In this document: positions 23,157-34,281 of the stretch, one piece after another
Layout: every line of letters begins with the position of its first letter
Numbering within the stretch: position 1 is the stretch's first letter
Assembly (NCBI GenBank): GCA_029204225.1
Contig: CM055102.1
Coordinates: forward strand, 518,839-582,838
Direction of reading: 5' to 3'
Length of the DNA stretch: 64,000 bases
Source: Diphasiastrum complanatum
Taxonomy: Eukaryota > Streptophyta > Lycopodiopsida > Lycopodiales > Lycopodiaceae
Program-made: the position numbers and the translations under genes
The notes under the pieces: model-generated
What the model saw: the letters and a program-made list of their open reading frames with translations, nothing else
Database searches by the model: none
What the model was told of the DNA's origin: nothing

Positions 23157-23390
23157 TCTAGTCCCTCCTCAGGTCTGGTTCTATACTTTTGATAACTATT
23201 ATACTCTTTAACTCCATAATTGCCTAGTACTAGTTCTTCCTATCAAAGATAATCATATCATCAGAGCAAGTGATTTCTGATCATGCCCTGATGATAGGAA
23301 AATCCTTGATCATAGTGTCATTTTCTTTTGACCACCGAAATTCATAAAAAGAGGAATAGATTTGAAAAATACAAAGACACTAGATATCAA
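23157..23390. other. Inverted original 5' flank of copia A
   Basis: About 234 bp between the outer LTR edge and the RT block. It starts TCTAG (reverse CTAGA, the target duplication). If the inversion model is right, this is pre-insertion genomic DNA carried along in the inverted segment. Its other end should join the DNA left of 19171. No gene is seen in it. Confidence 0.6.
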
Positions 23391-24757
23391 AATCTTCCAA
23401 GAGGAAAGAAACCACTTGCATGTAAGTGGATTTATAGAATTAAGTACAATCAAGATGGATCTATTAGTAAATACAAAGCTAGGCTTGTTGCTAAGGGATT
23501 TCTTCAAATAAAAGGATTGGATTATGAAGAAACATTTGCACCTGTAGCTAAGCTTGTAACTATTAGATTAATCATTTGCATTGCTACTTTGTTCAAATGG
23601 GATCTCTACCAAATGGATGTAACAAATGCCTTCTTGAATGGCATCTTAGAAGAGGAAATCTACATGATGCAACCCGAGGGCTTCATCAAGGTTGGTGAGG
23701 AGCAAAAGGTGTGCTACTTAAGGAAGAGCCTATATGGCTTGAAGCAAGCACCTAGAGCTTGGTACTCTAGGTTGCATGATTTTCTACTAAGTGCTTATGA
23801 ACCTTCTTTATATTTCAAATGTAATGAAGGACAGATCATCATTTTGGTTCTTTATGTTGATGACATCATTATGACAAGAAATGATGATGTTGGCATAGAC
23901 AAAGTAAAAGTTGACTTATCTAGTGAGTTCAAGATGGTAGATGTAGGCTTCCTAAAGTTTATACTTGGGATAGAAGTGTCTAGAAGTAGCAATTGTACTT
24001 TCATAAGTCAATCTAAGTATGCTACTTCCATTCTTGAAAGATTTGGTATGAAAGATTGTAAGGGGATTGACACCCCTATGGAGCATGTTGTGAAAGCAAC
24101 TAATGAAGGTGATGAAGCATCCTTTGAGGACATCACTCTCTTTAGGAAGCTTATAGGCTCTCTAATCTATTTAACTATCACTAGACCTGACTTAAGTTTT
24201 TGTGTAAGCAAGTTGAGTCAAAGTATGCAAGCTCCTTTAGTTCATCATTGGAAAAGTGCCAAGAGAGTACTTAGATATGTTTCTAGTACTAGATTTTTTG
24301 GCATACTTTATGAAGGATCTAACTTGCACTTGAGAGCCTACTCGGATTCAGATTTTGCAAGAGACAAGATGGATAGGAAGTCCATTAGTGCATTTGCAAC
24401 ATTTCTTTGTGGAGGAGCGATATCTTGGCTTTCCAAAAAGCAAGATACAATCTCACTATCTTCTTGTGAAGCCGAGTACAAGGCATTGACTTCAACAACC
24501 AAAGAGCTCCTATGGCTAAGAAGACTCTTGATGGAACTACATGTGCTAGAGGCCGAGGAGATCCCTTACATATTTTGTGACAATCAAGCTTCTCAACAAA
24601 TTGCTTCAAATCCTATCTTCCATGCTAGAACAAAGCATATTGAGATAGCTCACCACTTTGTGAGGGAGAAGGTACAATCCAAGGAAGTGCAACTACATCA
24701 TGTACCATCATCCGAATGCATAGCTGATATCTTAACCAAACCATTGTCCATTTTTTA
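23391..24757 (+). pseudogene. pol: Copia A reverse transcriptase-RNase H
   Basis: Open for about 455 codons. RT starts at PRGKKPLACKWIYRIKYN and has KARLVAKGF, YQMDVTNAFLNG (catalytic Asp), SLYGLKQAPRAWY and VLYVDDIIM (YVDD, near 23860). RNase H follows with SISAFATFLCGG, LSSCEAEYKAL, FCDNQAS and HARTKHIEIAHH, ending LTKPL. Slight shortening occurs after HDFLLS (near 23795). A small deletion near 24745 shifts the frame to a stop at 24758; the older stop at 24813 remains readable in the next frame. Catalytic motifs are retained, but the protein lacks its N terminus and is separated from gag and integrase. Confidence 0.9.
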
Positions 24758-24812
24758 AGTTAAGATATGCTCTTGGAATTGTAGATAGATGTACACTAGA
24801 TTTGCCAAGTTA

Positions 24813-24826
24813 GAAGTGAGGAGGAG
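24813..24826 (+). other. Polypurine tract of copia A
   Basis: GAAGTGAGGAGGAG immediately before the LTR start TGTTGAACATTGTC, identifying the plus-strand LTR as the original 3' LTR. Confidence 0.9.
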
Positions 24827-25688
24827 TGTTGAACATTGTCACTTCTCACTTGACATTGGTTCATGTAAATATTGATCAAACATTAGAATATGTTGATCAT
24901 ATCATTTCACATGTGTGGAGCCTGTTCCCACGTGTGAAAGGATGTACTTTTCATGTTTGTATATATCCAAATTGATTTTGTATCATTCTAGTTAGTGTGA
25001 ACATGAAATGACTAGTTTTTAGTCAAGTTGACTAGTCACCTACAAATTAGCTTTTCCTTGCATGTGCATGAGTAAATGCTCCCACATGGCAAGTGGATGT
25101 TCACACGTGTGTATAGAGTACTAGAAGATAAGAGTTGACCATTTTCCTTAGATCCTATTTTGTAGGGAATATTCCTATATTCTAGGAGACTAGCTTTTTG
25201 GATTTTAGTCATATTCTAGAAGGTCAACTATTGGATAAGGATCAAGGATGGATAAAATGGATAGATTTGAGTGATGTGGCACTCTTCACACGTGTGAAGG
25301 CCTGCTGGACTGTACCAGACTCATGGATGTACTTGATCCATAAAAGGATCATCATTTTGCTAAGAAAATTGATGAGACTTTTGCACTCTACACTTTTGTG
25401 AGATTTCTAGTCATTTGTCTTGTGATTTTTATGCATGATTGCTATCTAGTATCACTGTACTTGTTGTTTCAGGTGCAGGCCATACAATGGACAGTACTCC
25501 ACACGTGTGAAGCCGCTCTCACTAAAAAATGATGTGTTGATCCATTGCTCTTGCTTAAATCCAAGTGTAGTGAATCTAGATCAAGATCTAATGTGTAGAA
25601 CTTGATAGATTCATTGATTAAGCAACCAATAACTCTCTATGATTGTAAAGTACAATAATTACTGTCCTAAAAACTGTAAAATTTATCA
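24827..25688 (+). repeat. 3' LTR of copia A (862 bp)
   Basis: TGTTGAACATTGTC ... AAATTTATCA, followed by CTAGA (25689-25693). It is inverted relative to 22295-23156 across a 1670-bp spacer. It contains the 16-bp palindrome CTTCACACGTGTGAAG at 25284-25299. Confidence 0.95.
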
Positions 25689-25693
25689 CTAGA

Positions 25694-26793
25694 TACTATA
25701 TTGGGCTTTCATCAGCCATCGCCTACACCGCCTAGCCCCAGCATGGTCAATGGTCTAGTCTAGTCTATTTTAGTCACATGAGAATAGGTGCTAGATCAAG
25801 GTCTAAAGTTAACCTTAGATTAGAAGGGTTCAATCACCACAAAGACCCTGTGATGTCACTAATCGAAATTTTCTAATCAGGATAAACCTAAGTCTTGATC
25901 ATTGGATGAAACAAGAAAAATGAGAAAGCTACAGATCTATCCTAGGAAGGTTTCTTCACTCCTTGACTGAGTAAACCTAACTGAAAATCTCAATATACCT
26001 CTTAGTAGGTATATTGACCCTTTTAGAGCTAATAGAAACTTCGGCAAATGTTTTTACTAGGAAATACGAATGCTCACCTTCACACGTGTGGGGCGACTGT
26101 TTGTAGAACTAGTTAAAAATAATCGTTGAACCCTATATGGAAAGCTCAGATCAAGTACAATCCTCAAAAGTGACAACTTTTCCTACTCAACAGCCCATAC
26201 CCTTATTTTTGTCACCTATCCTACAAATTTCATCTATGCTTGGGCAAGAAAAAGGAAGGACCGATTTTGTTTATGTGATCTAAAGGCAAACTATGTCTCT
26301 ATAAACAAGAGAAGTGCTTGGAAGTGAATGTTTTTTTTGGAAATTTGTAAAAGGACTTGCTTGACTATAGCATATATGAAATTTAGTATGGGAGAAGGAT
26401 ATTTGGCACATGAGTCATTCTTCTATATCACATTGTACCCAAGGTTATGGAATGATAGCAATTACAAGACTTTTCAAATGGCAAGTTGCAAAGAGAAACA
26501 TGAATCATTCATTTCTTTTGGAATATATAAGAGATAGCGCTCCTACATTCATGCTATCCAATTTTCAAGCCTTACATCAAGCTATTTGAAATGGCAAAAA
26601 ACAATAGAAGTCTAAATATATAATAAAGGGCCCAACTTTTTCAATATTAAAAGCCTCTTCATCTTCGTAATGTTCACTCGATGTGTAATGATATAATGGA
26701 AGGCCATGCATTTAAAAAGAAATATCATAAATAGATTAAGATATAGTACACAATCAAAAATGGAAATTTTTATTCAATATTAGAATCACTAAA
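25694..26793. other. Unclassified interval
   Basis: AT-rich, no recognised gene. A short plus-strand frame at 26328-26537 matches nothing I know. A CACACGTGTG motif occurs at 26083-26092. Possibly decayed transposon DNA. Confidence 0.3.
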
Positions 26794-27937
26794 TATTGGC
26801 TGATTCTGACGAATCCCCAAGATACTCGACCAGAGCTACCCAAGAGCACCTCTCACCTTAGACCGAGGAGGCCTCTGAGAAGATGAGACGAACGAAGACT
26901 GAGAGCCGAGTATGAGAGCCGAGGAATACTAGTTAGTAATGACAAGCAAGAACTGTGTAAGCCTCATGGTGAATCCCGAAAGATGGAATGACCATGTAGG
27001 AACTAGTATTTCTAGGTAAAGTAATAAATGCAAGTAGACCCCTCTTAAAGAAAGTAGAGTGAGCCACCTTTTGATGGTGACCTCTAGTGGAGAGCATTAT
27101 TCCACTTGTAATTTGTGTAATGTGGAAATGCCACCTAAGGAGCTCTTTTGCTTATTTAAGAGACTCCCTCTTTGAGAAGAGGAGCTTCTTGTGTATTGTA
27201 TCAACTCCATGCTGAAATGAGAAGAGCCTCCACGAGTTCTGGTGCATCCATTGAGCTCCTTGATCATGCTTGTTTCTTGAGTGAATGCATTCATGATCTT
27301 GCCCTTCCCTCCTTTGTGTGTGGTTGTGGACAGTAGAGTGGATTAGCTTTCCTGCTTTCCTAGAGTGGATTAGATTTCATTTCTTGTTTGTGGATTAACG
27401 TAGGAATTAGCATTCAGGTAAACTAAATAGACTGGGTTTGTGGTGTAGTTCTTACATATTATCTTACAACCATGTTCTTGATGTTCTTGGGATGTCCAAG
27501 AATCAAAAGACTGGTTGGTTTCTTGATTCTTGGACTTCTAAAATGTTGTAGAATAGTTTCTTGTTTCTTGTTTTGTGGATTTATGCAAGTGTAGAATGTT
27601 AGGATCTGATTGTAACTCGTTTTTAGAGTAGGTAGCTGTAGAAACTGTTGAACGTTCATTTGGGCTGCATGTTGATCTGTAAATGAATTTTCATGGCTTG
27701 CATCTCTAATTGAGTGTGAGTGCTTTCAAGAGAGAACGACCATGAGTTGTCCTCTGATAGGTAGGACAATACTACAATGTTAATCAGTCCATTTTTGCCT
27801 AGCCTGGGCATTGTAACAAATAAGAAAACAGCCAATAAATGCCCAAACGAGCCTGGTAATAGGCAGAAACAGTTCTGAAACTAAGAAGAAGCAAAGAACC
27901 AGTAAACAGATCCTCCCAAGCAAAGGATCTGTCAACA
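26794..27937 (+). repeat. Solo LTR of the D/E gypsy-type family
   Basis: Starts TATTGGCTGATTCTGACG (family start TGTTGG with one change) and ends AAGGATCTGTCAACA. It is flanked by a perfect 5-bp duplication CTAAA (26789-26793 and 27938-27942), with no internal element sequence. Length 1144 bp against 1122 bp in E. This is the product expected from LTR-LTR recombination that removed the internal region. Confidence 0.92.
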
Positions 27938-28809
27938 CTAAATTATATATAATTTTCACATAGTTAAGGAATTTTTGGAATATGCTTTATTGTTAACGTT
28001 AATTGTTTTGATCACCATTTACATTATGAAGTGAAACACAAATCGTTGGACACAAGATCCACATTTTTTGATCAAAACTATCACCATGGGTTGTTGAGAC
28101 ATGTTCAATGAGATATCTATGATAGCTGAATAGAAACATATCTTCTTATAAGTGACCTTGACTACACAAGAACCATCCAAGAGAAATTAGAAGTTGACTA
28201 CAAATCCCTCAATATTTTTTAATGTAGTATGATGTTAAGCGTGAAAAGATGCTAGAATTTGAGCTTGAGGGGAGTGAGTGAGTTAAGACCCCACTCTATG
28301 CAATTGTATCTTTTTTGTCAATTCCCTTGAATAACAAGTCACTAATTTTGTACCTCATGTTTGTGATATTTGTCAATCTAAAATGCAAGCGTGAATACAC
28401 CTGCTCCAGCCTCCAATATGTACATGAGCAAGATTGGAAATTGAGAAACACATATATGATGAATGGGACATTTCTAGAATGGAATTGAAGGATGCACCCA
28501 TGTCAACATAAATTTTTATATCACCCATTGAGGTAAATGTTGTTTGATTCAGGAAAAAATTTAAAGCCAAATAAGAAACACCTTATTAGACTATTTATTT
28601 ACAATTCATGCTTTAGAGCAATATAGCTATGATGAAGTAAGGGTATGTTAAAACAATCATTTTCCATTACTCTATGGAATCGATCCTTGGGAGAGCTTAA
28701 AAGGCCAAGGGCACATTATTTAAAACTATGAGTTTAGGATGCAGTTGATAATACCACAAGCATTTTCTTTGCATTTGATAAGTGCATGCATTATCACTTT
28801 ATTTGATAC

Positions 28810-29378
28810 TTTTTTTTATTATTAGCAAGAGCTCATAAATGGAAGGGATTGCTCAATAAGAACGAACATGCTTTTGTGTAGTGACAAAACCATGCTTGTG
28901 GACAACTCCCACAAGGAGCAAGGAGTTTGCTTAGATACACTCTTTTATGTACATCAAGTGAGAATAAGAGTGCCTTCCCCCCATTGTAGTTGAGTTGCCT
29001 AAGCATGTTATATGTGGAATTAATAGAGACCCAAGCTTGAATTCGTCTTTGTATGTGAGATAAGGACATCTAGGAGCCCACAAGATCCAAAATTGGCTTG
29101 GCATATAAATGTGGATGAGCATTGTACACATACTGCAAAATGAAATTAGTGCGAAGTAATTCCATTGCAACAGTTCTACATGTCTTTATGACATTAGAGT
29201 TCTCTTCTAGATGCTTTGAAGGAAATGAAACATGCTCATCTCTATAGGAGCTTTTGGTTCTTGAAATTGAGCAAAGGTCAAGTGATGAAATTGTAAGAGT
29301 TGTTATGATGTATTGCATCATCCGCAAAAAACTTAAGAGTGATGGCATACCATTGACATTAGCTTGCTGAATAATCAA
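28810..29378 (-). pseudogene. Possible PPR-like relic
   Basis: Minus-strand fragments resemble a plant pentatricopeptide repeat protein. NVIKTCRTVAMEL (near 29200) has the spacing of the usual VLKACA...LELG stretch, and YVYNAHPHLYAK (near 29120) resembles VYNALIHMYAK. Frames shift repeatedly (overlapping frames 28833-29069, 28931-29170 and 29070-29378) and no complete 35-residue repeat series can be read. If the call is right it is a processed or decayed copy. The evidence is only motif-level. Confidence 0.3.
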
Positions 29379-29688
29379 TTTCTAATAAAAATGGTAGTTC
29401 ATGACTTGAAAACAAAATCTCTTAGGATGTCAGCGTTGATGGGCAGAGTTTAGAGTTTTTGGGCATTAGTATCAGTGGCCCTTGTAGCCTTGCATTGATG
29501 CTGCTGCCTTGTGCTAATGGCAGCGTATATTTGGGGAATATAAAATGTTGTCAAAAACTTATAACTTTCCCTTGAGGTTATTTATTGAGCAATCCAAATT
29601 CTATATTTATCAACATGAAATGTGACCTACACGTAGGGTAGTTTAGTCCAAGCAAAACCCAGAAATGCACTCTAACATGTATGCACAA

Positions 29689-29690
<2 letters not shown>

Positions 29691-29728
<38 letters not shown>
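29691..29728 (+). repeat. (AG)19 microsatellite
   Basis: Uninterrupted AG dinucleotides about 260 bp beyond the XTH stop codon, perhaps within or just past the 3' UTR. Confidence 0.95.
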
Positions 29729-29734
<6 letters not shown>

Positions 29735-29985
29735 GGATTTTTCAGGGTGATGAAAATTTTGGTTTTTGTTTTGACTAGTAGATCCTTAGTCCTCTACGTG
29801 CATTTGTTTTCACATCATTTGTAGCATTGCTTTCCACGAGAATGGAAAATAAGTGAAATTGAATCGAGTTCAGCGTACCAGTTAGCTTAGTTATGGAATT
29901 TTTGCACTTCAATCGAGCAGCAAAGTAGGTTCATTTTAAGCACACAAACTCTAGTAAGATCTGTGGGAGTCTAACAATTTCTGCA

Positions 29986-31763
29986 TTACCAGTCCTTGGG
30001 GCATCCAGGAAGTCCAGCCGGATACCGATTCTTGTCCCTGCAATAATCATAGATCATGTAATTCTGACGTACCCAGTTGAGGGAATGGAATTGGGTTCTA
30101 CTCAGAGCAGGAGGTAGTACATTCAAAAATGAGTTCATCTCATTGGAGCCAACAGCACAGGTTGCAGATGAAGCAACTACAAAGTTGCAGCCATGGAGGA
30201 TAAGCCCAGAGTAAGTGGCTACAAAAGGTTCATAGGAGTAGTCAGCTTTGGATTGCCCCCCATCTGTGGCCCAGGCCGATGCATCCCATATGGTGGCATA
30301 AACTGACATGGGTTTTGATGGGTACAGTGGTCCAAGGCTCCGATCATTCTGAATTTCGCGTATTGGAACGTTGTCCACCAAGAAACTGCAAAATAAACAA
30401 TCAATAATTTTAAAATCCCAGCTCATCCTTTTTTCATATTTCCTGTATTTCACTAGATGAATATAAGTTTTGCAGCACTGACTAAATACAGATAGAACAT
30501 AAGTTAACTTCTGCAGCATTGCCTTATATAAATAGGACATGGAGTTGAGAACTAGTACACTATGTGGGTGGGAGCCCAAAGTATGCTGTACTGATGATAA
30601 TCCTCAGCTGGATCAAACCAGAGGTGGAATCGCTGCTCTCTGCCTGTATCAGTGCTACCATTTCCATAAACATTTGTTTGTACTGTGTAAGCCTCTCCTG
30701 GTACTACTCCAAGAAACTCAAAGTCAATCTCGTCATGATTAGTCTGATACTCACCTCCATTTGAGAGCTACATCCACCAGAGATCAGAAGTTAAATTTTT
30801 TTTAACAGTATTTTGGTCATGATTTATACCATCCAAAAGAACTGTAAACATCACCTAGAAGCTATGAATAGAGTTTAGATTCTGAGACAGATCTAGGAGG
30901 TACCTGTAGCTGTTTACATGCCTATTATTTGCAGATCATTTATTGTTTTTCACAGTAAAATAGGCAACAACTGGTAATGGAAAAGAAATGGCTGTGCATC
31001 ATTTTAGTAGAGAATTGAGATCTAGAAAGTGGGATGGTCACCAGTTCTCTGTTTTCTATTTGATCAGATTATTAGCTTATTAGACTACTTGTGGTATTAA
31101 GAGTTTGTGAGCAGCTGGGAAGTACGTAAAATGTGGTAACTACGCCAGCTGAGTAGTTTGCAGGAAGCTTGATAGCTGTACTGAAGAAGCCATAAAAGTA
31201 TGTATTTTTGGATTTAATTCCACTGCCTGTCAGTACATATTCCAGTTAATCAGCCTTGAATTCCTCCCATGAACTCCTTATCCAGAGATCAGAATATTCA
31301 CTCTCCCCTGAGATTAGAGCTGAAAATTATAGAGTTCAAGCTTGAATATCCAACAAGATAATCTTAATAATGCCTTTTCTGAAATAGCTCGGTTTTTATT
31401 TCTTTACGGAAAAAAAGACAACCAGGAAACTTAGGAGGGGAATGCTGCATACCTGAGATATTTGTTATTCTTTATATTTCTTCACAAAAAAAAAAGAATC
31501 TGTCCAAAAGTGGGGAAATTCTCCATACCTGAAATGGAATCCAGTTTGAGTTTGATGCTATTTGTGTCTTCAGAAACCTCTTCATGATCCGAGGACCAAA
31601 ACATTGAGAAACTTTCCCGATAGGATGTGTACTCAAAACTACTGGTGAGATTTGTATCTGGTAAGGGGGGAAGCAAAAAAGTGTTATTGGCCATTGCTAC
31701 TTTTGGCTGTGCCAGGCAACGCATACTTGCCATCACTACTGCTACTACCATGATCAGCTGCAT
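29986..31763 (-). CDS. Xyloglucan endotransglucosylase/hydrolase (XTH, GH16), 4 exons
   Basis: Secreted cell-wall enzyme that cuts xyloglucan chains and rejoins or hydrolyses them. Exons (minus): 31763-31529, 31226-31126, 30767-30559, 30385-29986. All introns are GT-AG (302, 358 and 173 bp) and phases agree, giving about 314 residues including a signal peptide ([18 protein letters not shown]). Exon 2 has SGSGIKSKN. Exon 3 has the catalytic motif [10 protein letters not shown] (two Glu and an Asp) and the N-glycosylation sequon NGS shortly after. Exon 4 has [23 protein letters not shown] and YSYEPF, and the C-terminal XET domain with paired Cys ([11 protein letters not shown]). Length and motifs are normal and no stop is found. 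An upstream in-frame ATG at 31838 would add 25 residues; I prefer 31763 because the hydrophobic signal follows directly. The XTH subgroup is uncertain. Confidence 0.93.
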
Positions 31764-31838
31764 ACCATTTCTAGTTGATTTCCTCTCAGCTGTAACTCCT
31801 CTCAAGCAGTTAAATTTTAACTGTGGTAACTGATCCAT

Positions 31839-32464
31839 GACAGAACCAGAGATAGATCTCAATTTGTGCCTTGTCTGCAACTCAACACACAAATCCCACA
31901 CAAGTCCCAGACCAATCTTTGTCTGTAGCTCTCTAATCAAATGATCATGCCAACCCAAAACCGGAATCACTTCCTACGCTACCTTCAATTCCAAGTGTGA
32001 TCCAGCAGCAGTCTCAATTTTGAACTAAACTCCTTGAAGCAGGGCCTGAATCACACACGAATGGCCCACACAAAGAGCTTAGTTGCTGACAAAAACGGGC
32101 ACAAGGATGGAAACCAAGCAAAACCCATCTGGAGGGAGAGATGTTTGACCTGCGGGAGAGAGATCAGAGCAAAAGGGCGAAGGGAGGGGGATAAAGGAGA
32201 CGAGAGAGGAGGGGAGGAGAAACCGTTGAGATAGGAGAAGAGGAGAAGCTGAGAGGGCCGTGTCCAACCGTTGGATACTTGCCACGTTTCTAGCAAGAGC
32301 CAGCAGTGGCAGTTTTGACACGTGGCTGACATCCAACCGGGCGGGCTGAAGTTTCAGATGGGACGTTGAGCGGAGTGCAAGCAAAAATAACGAACTGTCC
32401 CCGTGAGATGAAACGAGGAGGTAGTTATTATTTGATCATTGATTAACTAGCAATAATAATGATT
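31839..32464 (-). promoter_or_regulatory. 5' region of the XTH gene
   Basis: Upstream of the XTH start on the minus strand. A pyrimidine-rich (minus strand) segment at about 32140-32250 looks like a 5' UTR or core promoter region. A perfect G-box core CACGTG lies at 32319-32324 and a related CCACGT at 32282. No convincing TATA box is visible. The block ends where the copia K relic begins, so the transposon truncates or adjoins the promoter about 0.7 kb from the start codon. Confidence 0.4.
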
Positions 32465-33860
32465 AATATTTGAATGTTGCTACAAGTATAGCTTTATACT
32501 TATGAATGGAAATTATCTTGATTATATCCATTTACCTGTAAAAGGCTTCTTTCCATAAGGTAAATCAACAATCTTCCAAGTTTGATTTTTCATTAATGCA
32601 TCAAACTCTACTTGCATAGCTTTCTTCCAATATTGAGACTTATTTGCTTCCTCAAAACTAGTTGGTTCTTCAAACATAGTAGTCAAGAAAGTATAAGAGT
32701 TGAGTAATTGAGAATCTTCCCTTTGCTCCCCTTTGTCACTATAAGTGAGCCTTGATGGCTCAATCCTTGTCCTTGTTGATCTTCTTGGAACCCTTGGACT
32801 TTCAGTAAGTTCCACTTGGTCTTCATCTTCATGAAGCTCCTCCTCGGCCATAACATGATCCTTGACAAGTTGAGTGTTGTTGGAAGTCACCTTTCCTTTG
32901 GCTTGGAGAGATTCATCAAAAAGTACATCTCTACTTACAACAACTTTTTTGGTAATAGGATCAAATATCCTATAAGCTTTCTTACTTTCACTATAACCAA
33001 CAAAGATTCATTTGAATTTTCCTTGTTTCTAAAGGAATATGTACATAACAAGTACATCCAAAAAATTTCAAATCACTAAAATTTGGTTTTTTGCCAAACA
33101 ATACTTCATAAGGTGTAAGTCCTTTAATGGCACTATTAGTCATTCTATATGAAATAGGAAGGGATGCATCTAATCACATAGCTTTAGCACACTCACATAG
33201 TGTCCTATTCTTTCTTTCAGCTACTCCATTTTGTTGTGGAGTATATGTGCAAGTAAACTCTCTCCTAATGCCATTAGTTTCACAAAACTCTTTCATCCTA
33301 TTGGAGATGTACTCTCGTCCATTATCACTTCTTAATACTTTTAAGCTAGTATTAAGTTGCTTTCCCACAAGAGTTTTGAACTTTACAAAGGACTCAAAAA
33401 CTTCACTTTTCTTAGACAAGAGATAAACCCAAGAGTATCTTGATCTATCATCAATAAAAGTGACATACATAAGAGCTCCACCATTTGATTAATGTGAAAA
33501 TGAATGAACATCCAAGTGTATAAGGTCAAGAGGAGAGTTAGATCTTGTCAAAGATCTCTTGAAAGGTAGCTTATGAGATTTGGAGAGTCCACAAGCTTCA
33601 CAAAGCTTGCCACACTTGGATATGATTTTGGGAAGTCCACTTGCTAGCTCCTTTGTCACCATGGTCTCCATAGCTTTGTAGTTAGGATGGCCTAACCTTT
33701 TTTGCCATAATTCCACTCTAAGTGAGCTCCTCCCTTGCCATGTTCACACTTCCAACCATCACATTAGCATCCAATTTGAATAACCTCCCTTGCTTGAAAC
33801 CATTAGCAATACATTTTTCATCTTTCAAGATAGAACATGCTCCATGCTTGAAATGTACAT
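32465..33860 (-). pseudogene. pol: Copia relic K: integrase to start of RT
   Basis: Minus strand, same lineage as A. A zinc region has ELWQKRLGHPN and CGKLCEACGLSKSHK (33716-33489). The integrase core has YVTFIDDRSRYSW, LRSDNGREY and NGVAERKNRT (33470-33174). A broken C-terminal region (about 33170-32900) follows, then a linker and RT start with EEPTSFEEANKS and KKPFTGKWI (32890-32522). A few more degenerate RT residues reach about 32470. Stops and a small deletion at 32520 break it. No gag, RNase H or LTR accompanies it. The HSDV Asp is changed to LDV. Confidence 0.85.
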
Positions 33861-34015
33861 CCTAATGCTAAAAAAGCAACCGTACCAGTCAACGATGATC
33901 TCCTTGATGCACTTAGATTAGAATAAAAATAAAAAGATTGCATTTTAAAAGAATCAATAAAATAAAAAAGACACATTTTAATGCTCAAACTCACCTAAGA
34001 CCACCAAAGTTCCGG

Positions 34016-34193
34016 GTGTCGTGGTATGACACACGTGTCGTAGGTGCTGTACAGGTGTCGTACGTTTTCAGTGCCACAGCACCCACGGCACCTACAAAAA
34101 AAAAAAAATTGTTATTATTAAAAAAAACCATTAAATGCCCCTTTCCAAGTCAAAAAATTAAAAAATATATATATAGGTACCGTACCACGACAC
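34016..34193. mobile_element. Small inverted-repeat element (MITE candidate)
   Basis: The 11-bp GTGTCGTGGTA (34016-34026) recurs inverted as TACCACGACAC (34183-34193), enclosing about 155 bp of non-coding DNA with further ACACGTGTCGTA-like motifs and an A-run. No convincing target duplication was found beside the arms. It separates copia K from the start of gypsy H. Confidence 0.35.
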
Positions 34194-34281
34194 ACATCCC
34201 TTATGGGCTGAGGAGATCACTTAGTTTCTAACAACAGACAGACTCGAAGGAGACCTGAGTACGACGACAAAAAGAAAATTT

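Larger units (their letters stand above)
19171..25688. mobile_element. Copia element A with inverted 5' half
   Basis: One Ty1/copia element in two opposed blocks. Block 1 (minus): LTR 23156-22295, PBS, gag, protease, integrase, ending in the N-terminal RT region at 19177. Block 2 (plus): RT from 23391, RNase H, polypurine tract, LTR 24827-25688. The two blocks together hold each part exactly once. The pol break falls at the same codons in both (Asn-Leu before PRGKKP). Both breakpoints carry AATCTT (19171-19176 reverse, 23391-23396). The outer edges carry CTAGA (reverse of 23157-23161, and 25689-25693), the original target duplication. The LTRs are both 862 bp with about 14 differences by eye. 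Confidence 0.9.

Noticed and set aside
19171..25688. Two independent copia elements inserted head to head
   Set aside because: Each element part occurs exactly once, the pol break is complementary at the same codons, LTR lengths match, and the CTAGA duplication sits at the two outer LTR edges in the orientation expected of one inverted insertion.
30539..30764. Plus-strand ORFs opposite XTH exon 3
   Set aside because: Shadows of the minus-strand exon with the [10 protein letters not shown] motif.
32051..32384. Minus-strand ORFs of 93 and 101 codons upstream of XTH
   Set aside because: Low-complexity translations of the pyrimidine-rich 5' region; no domain.
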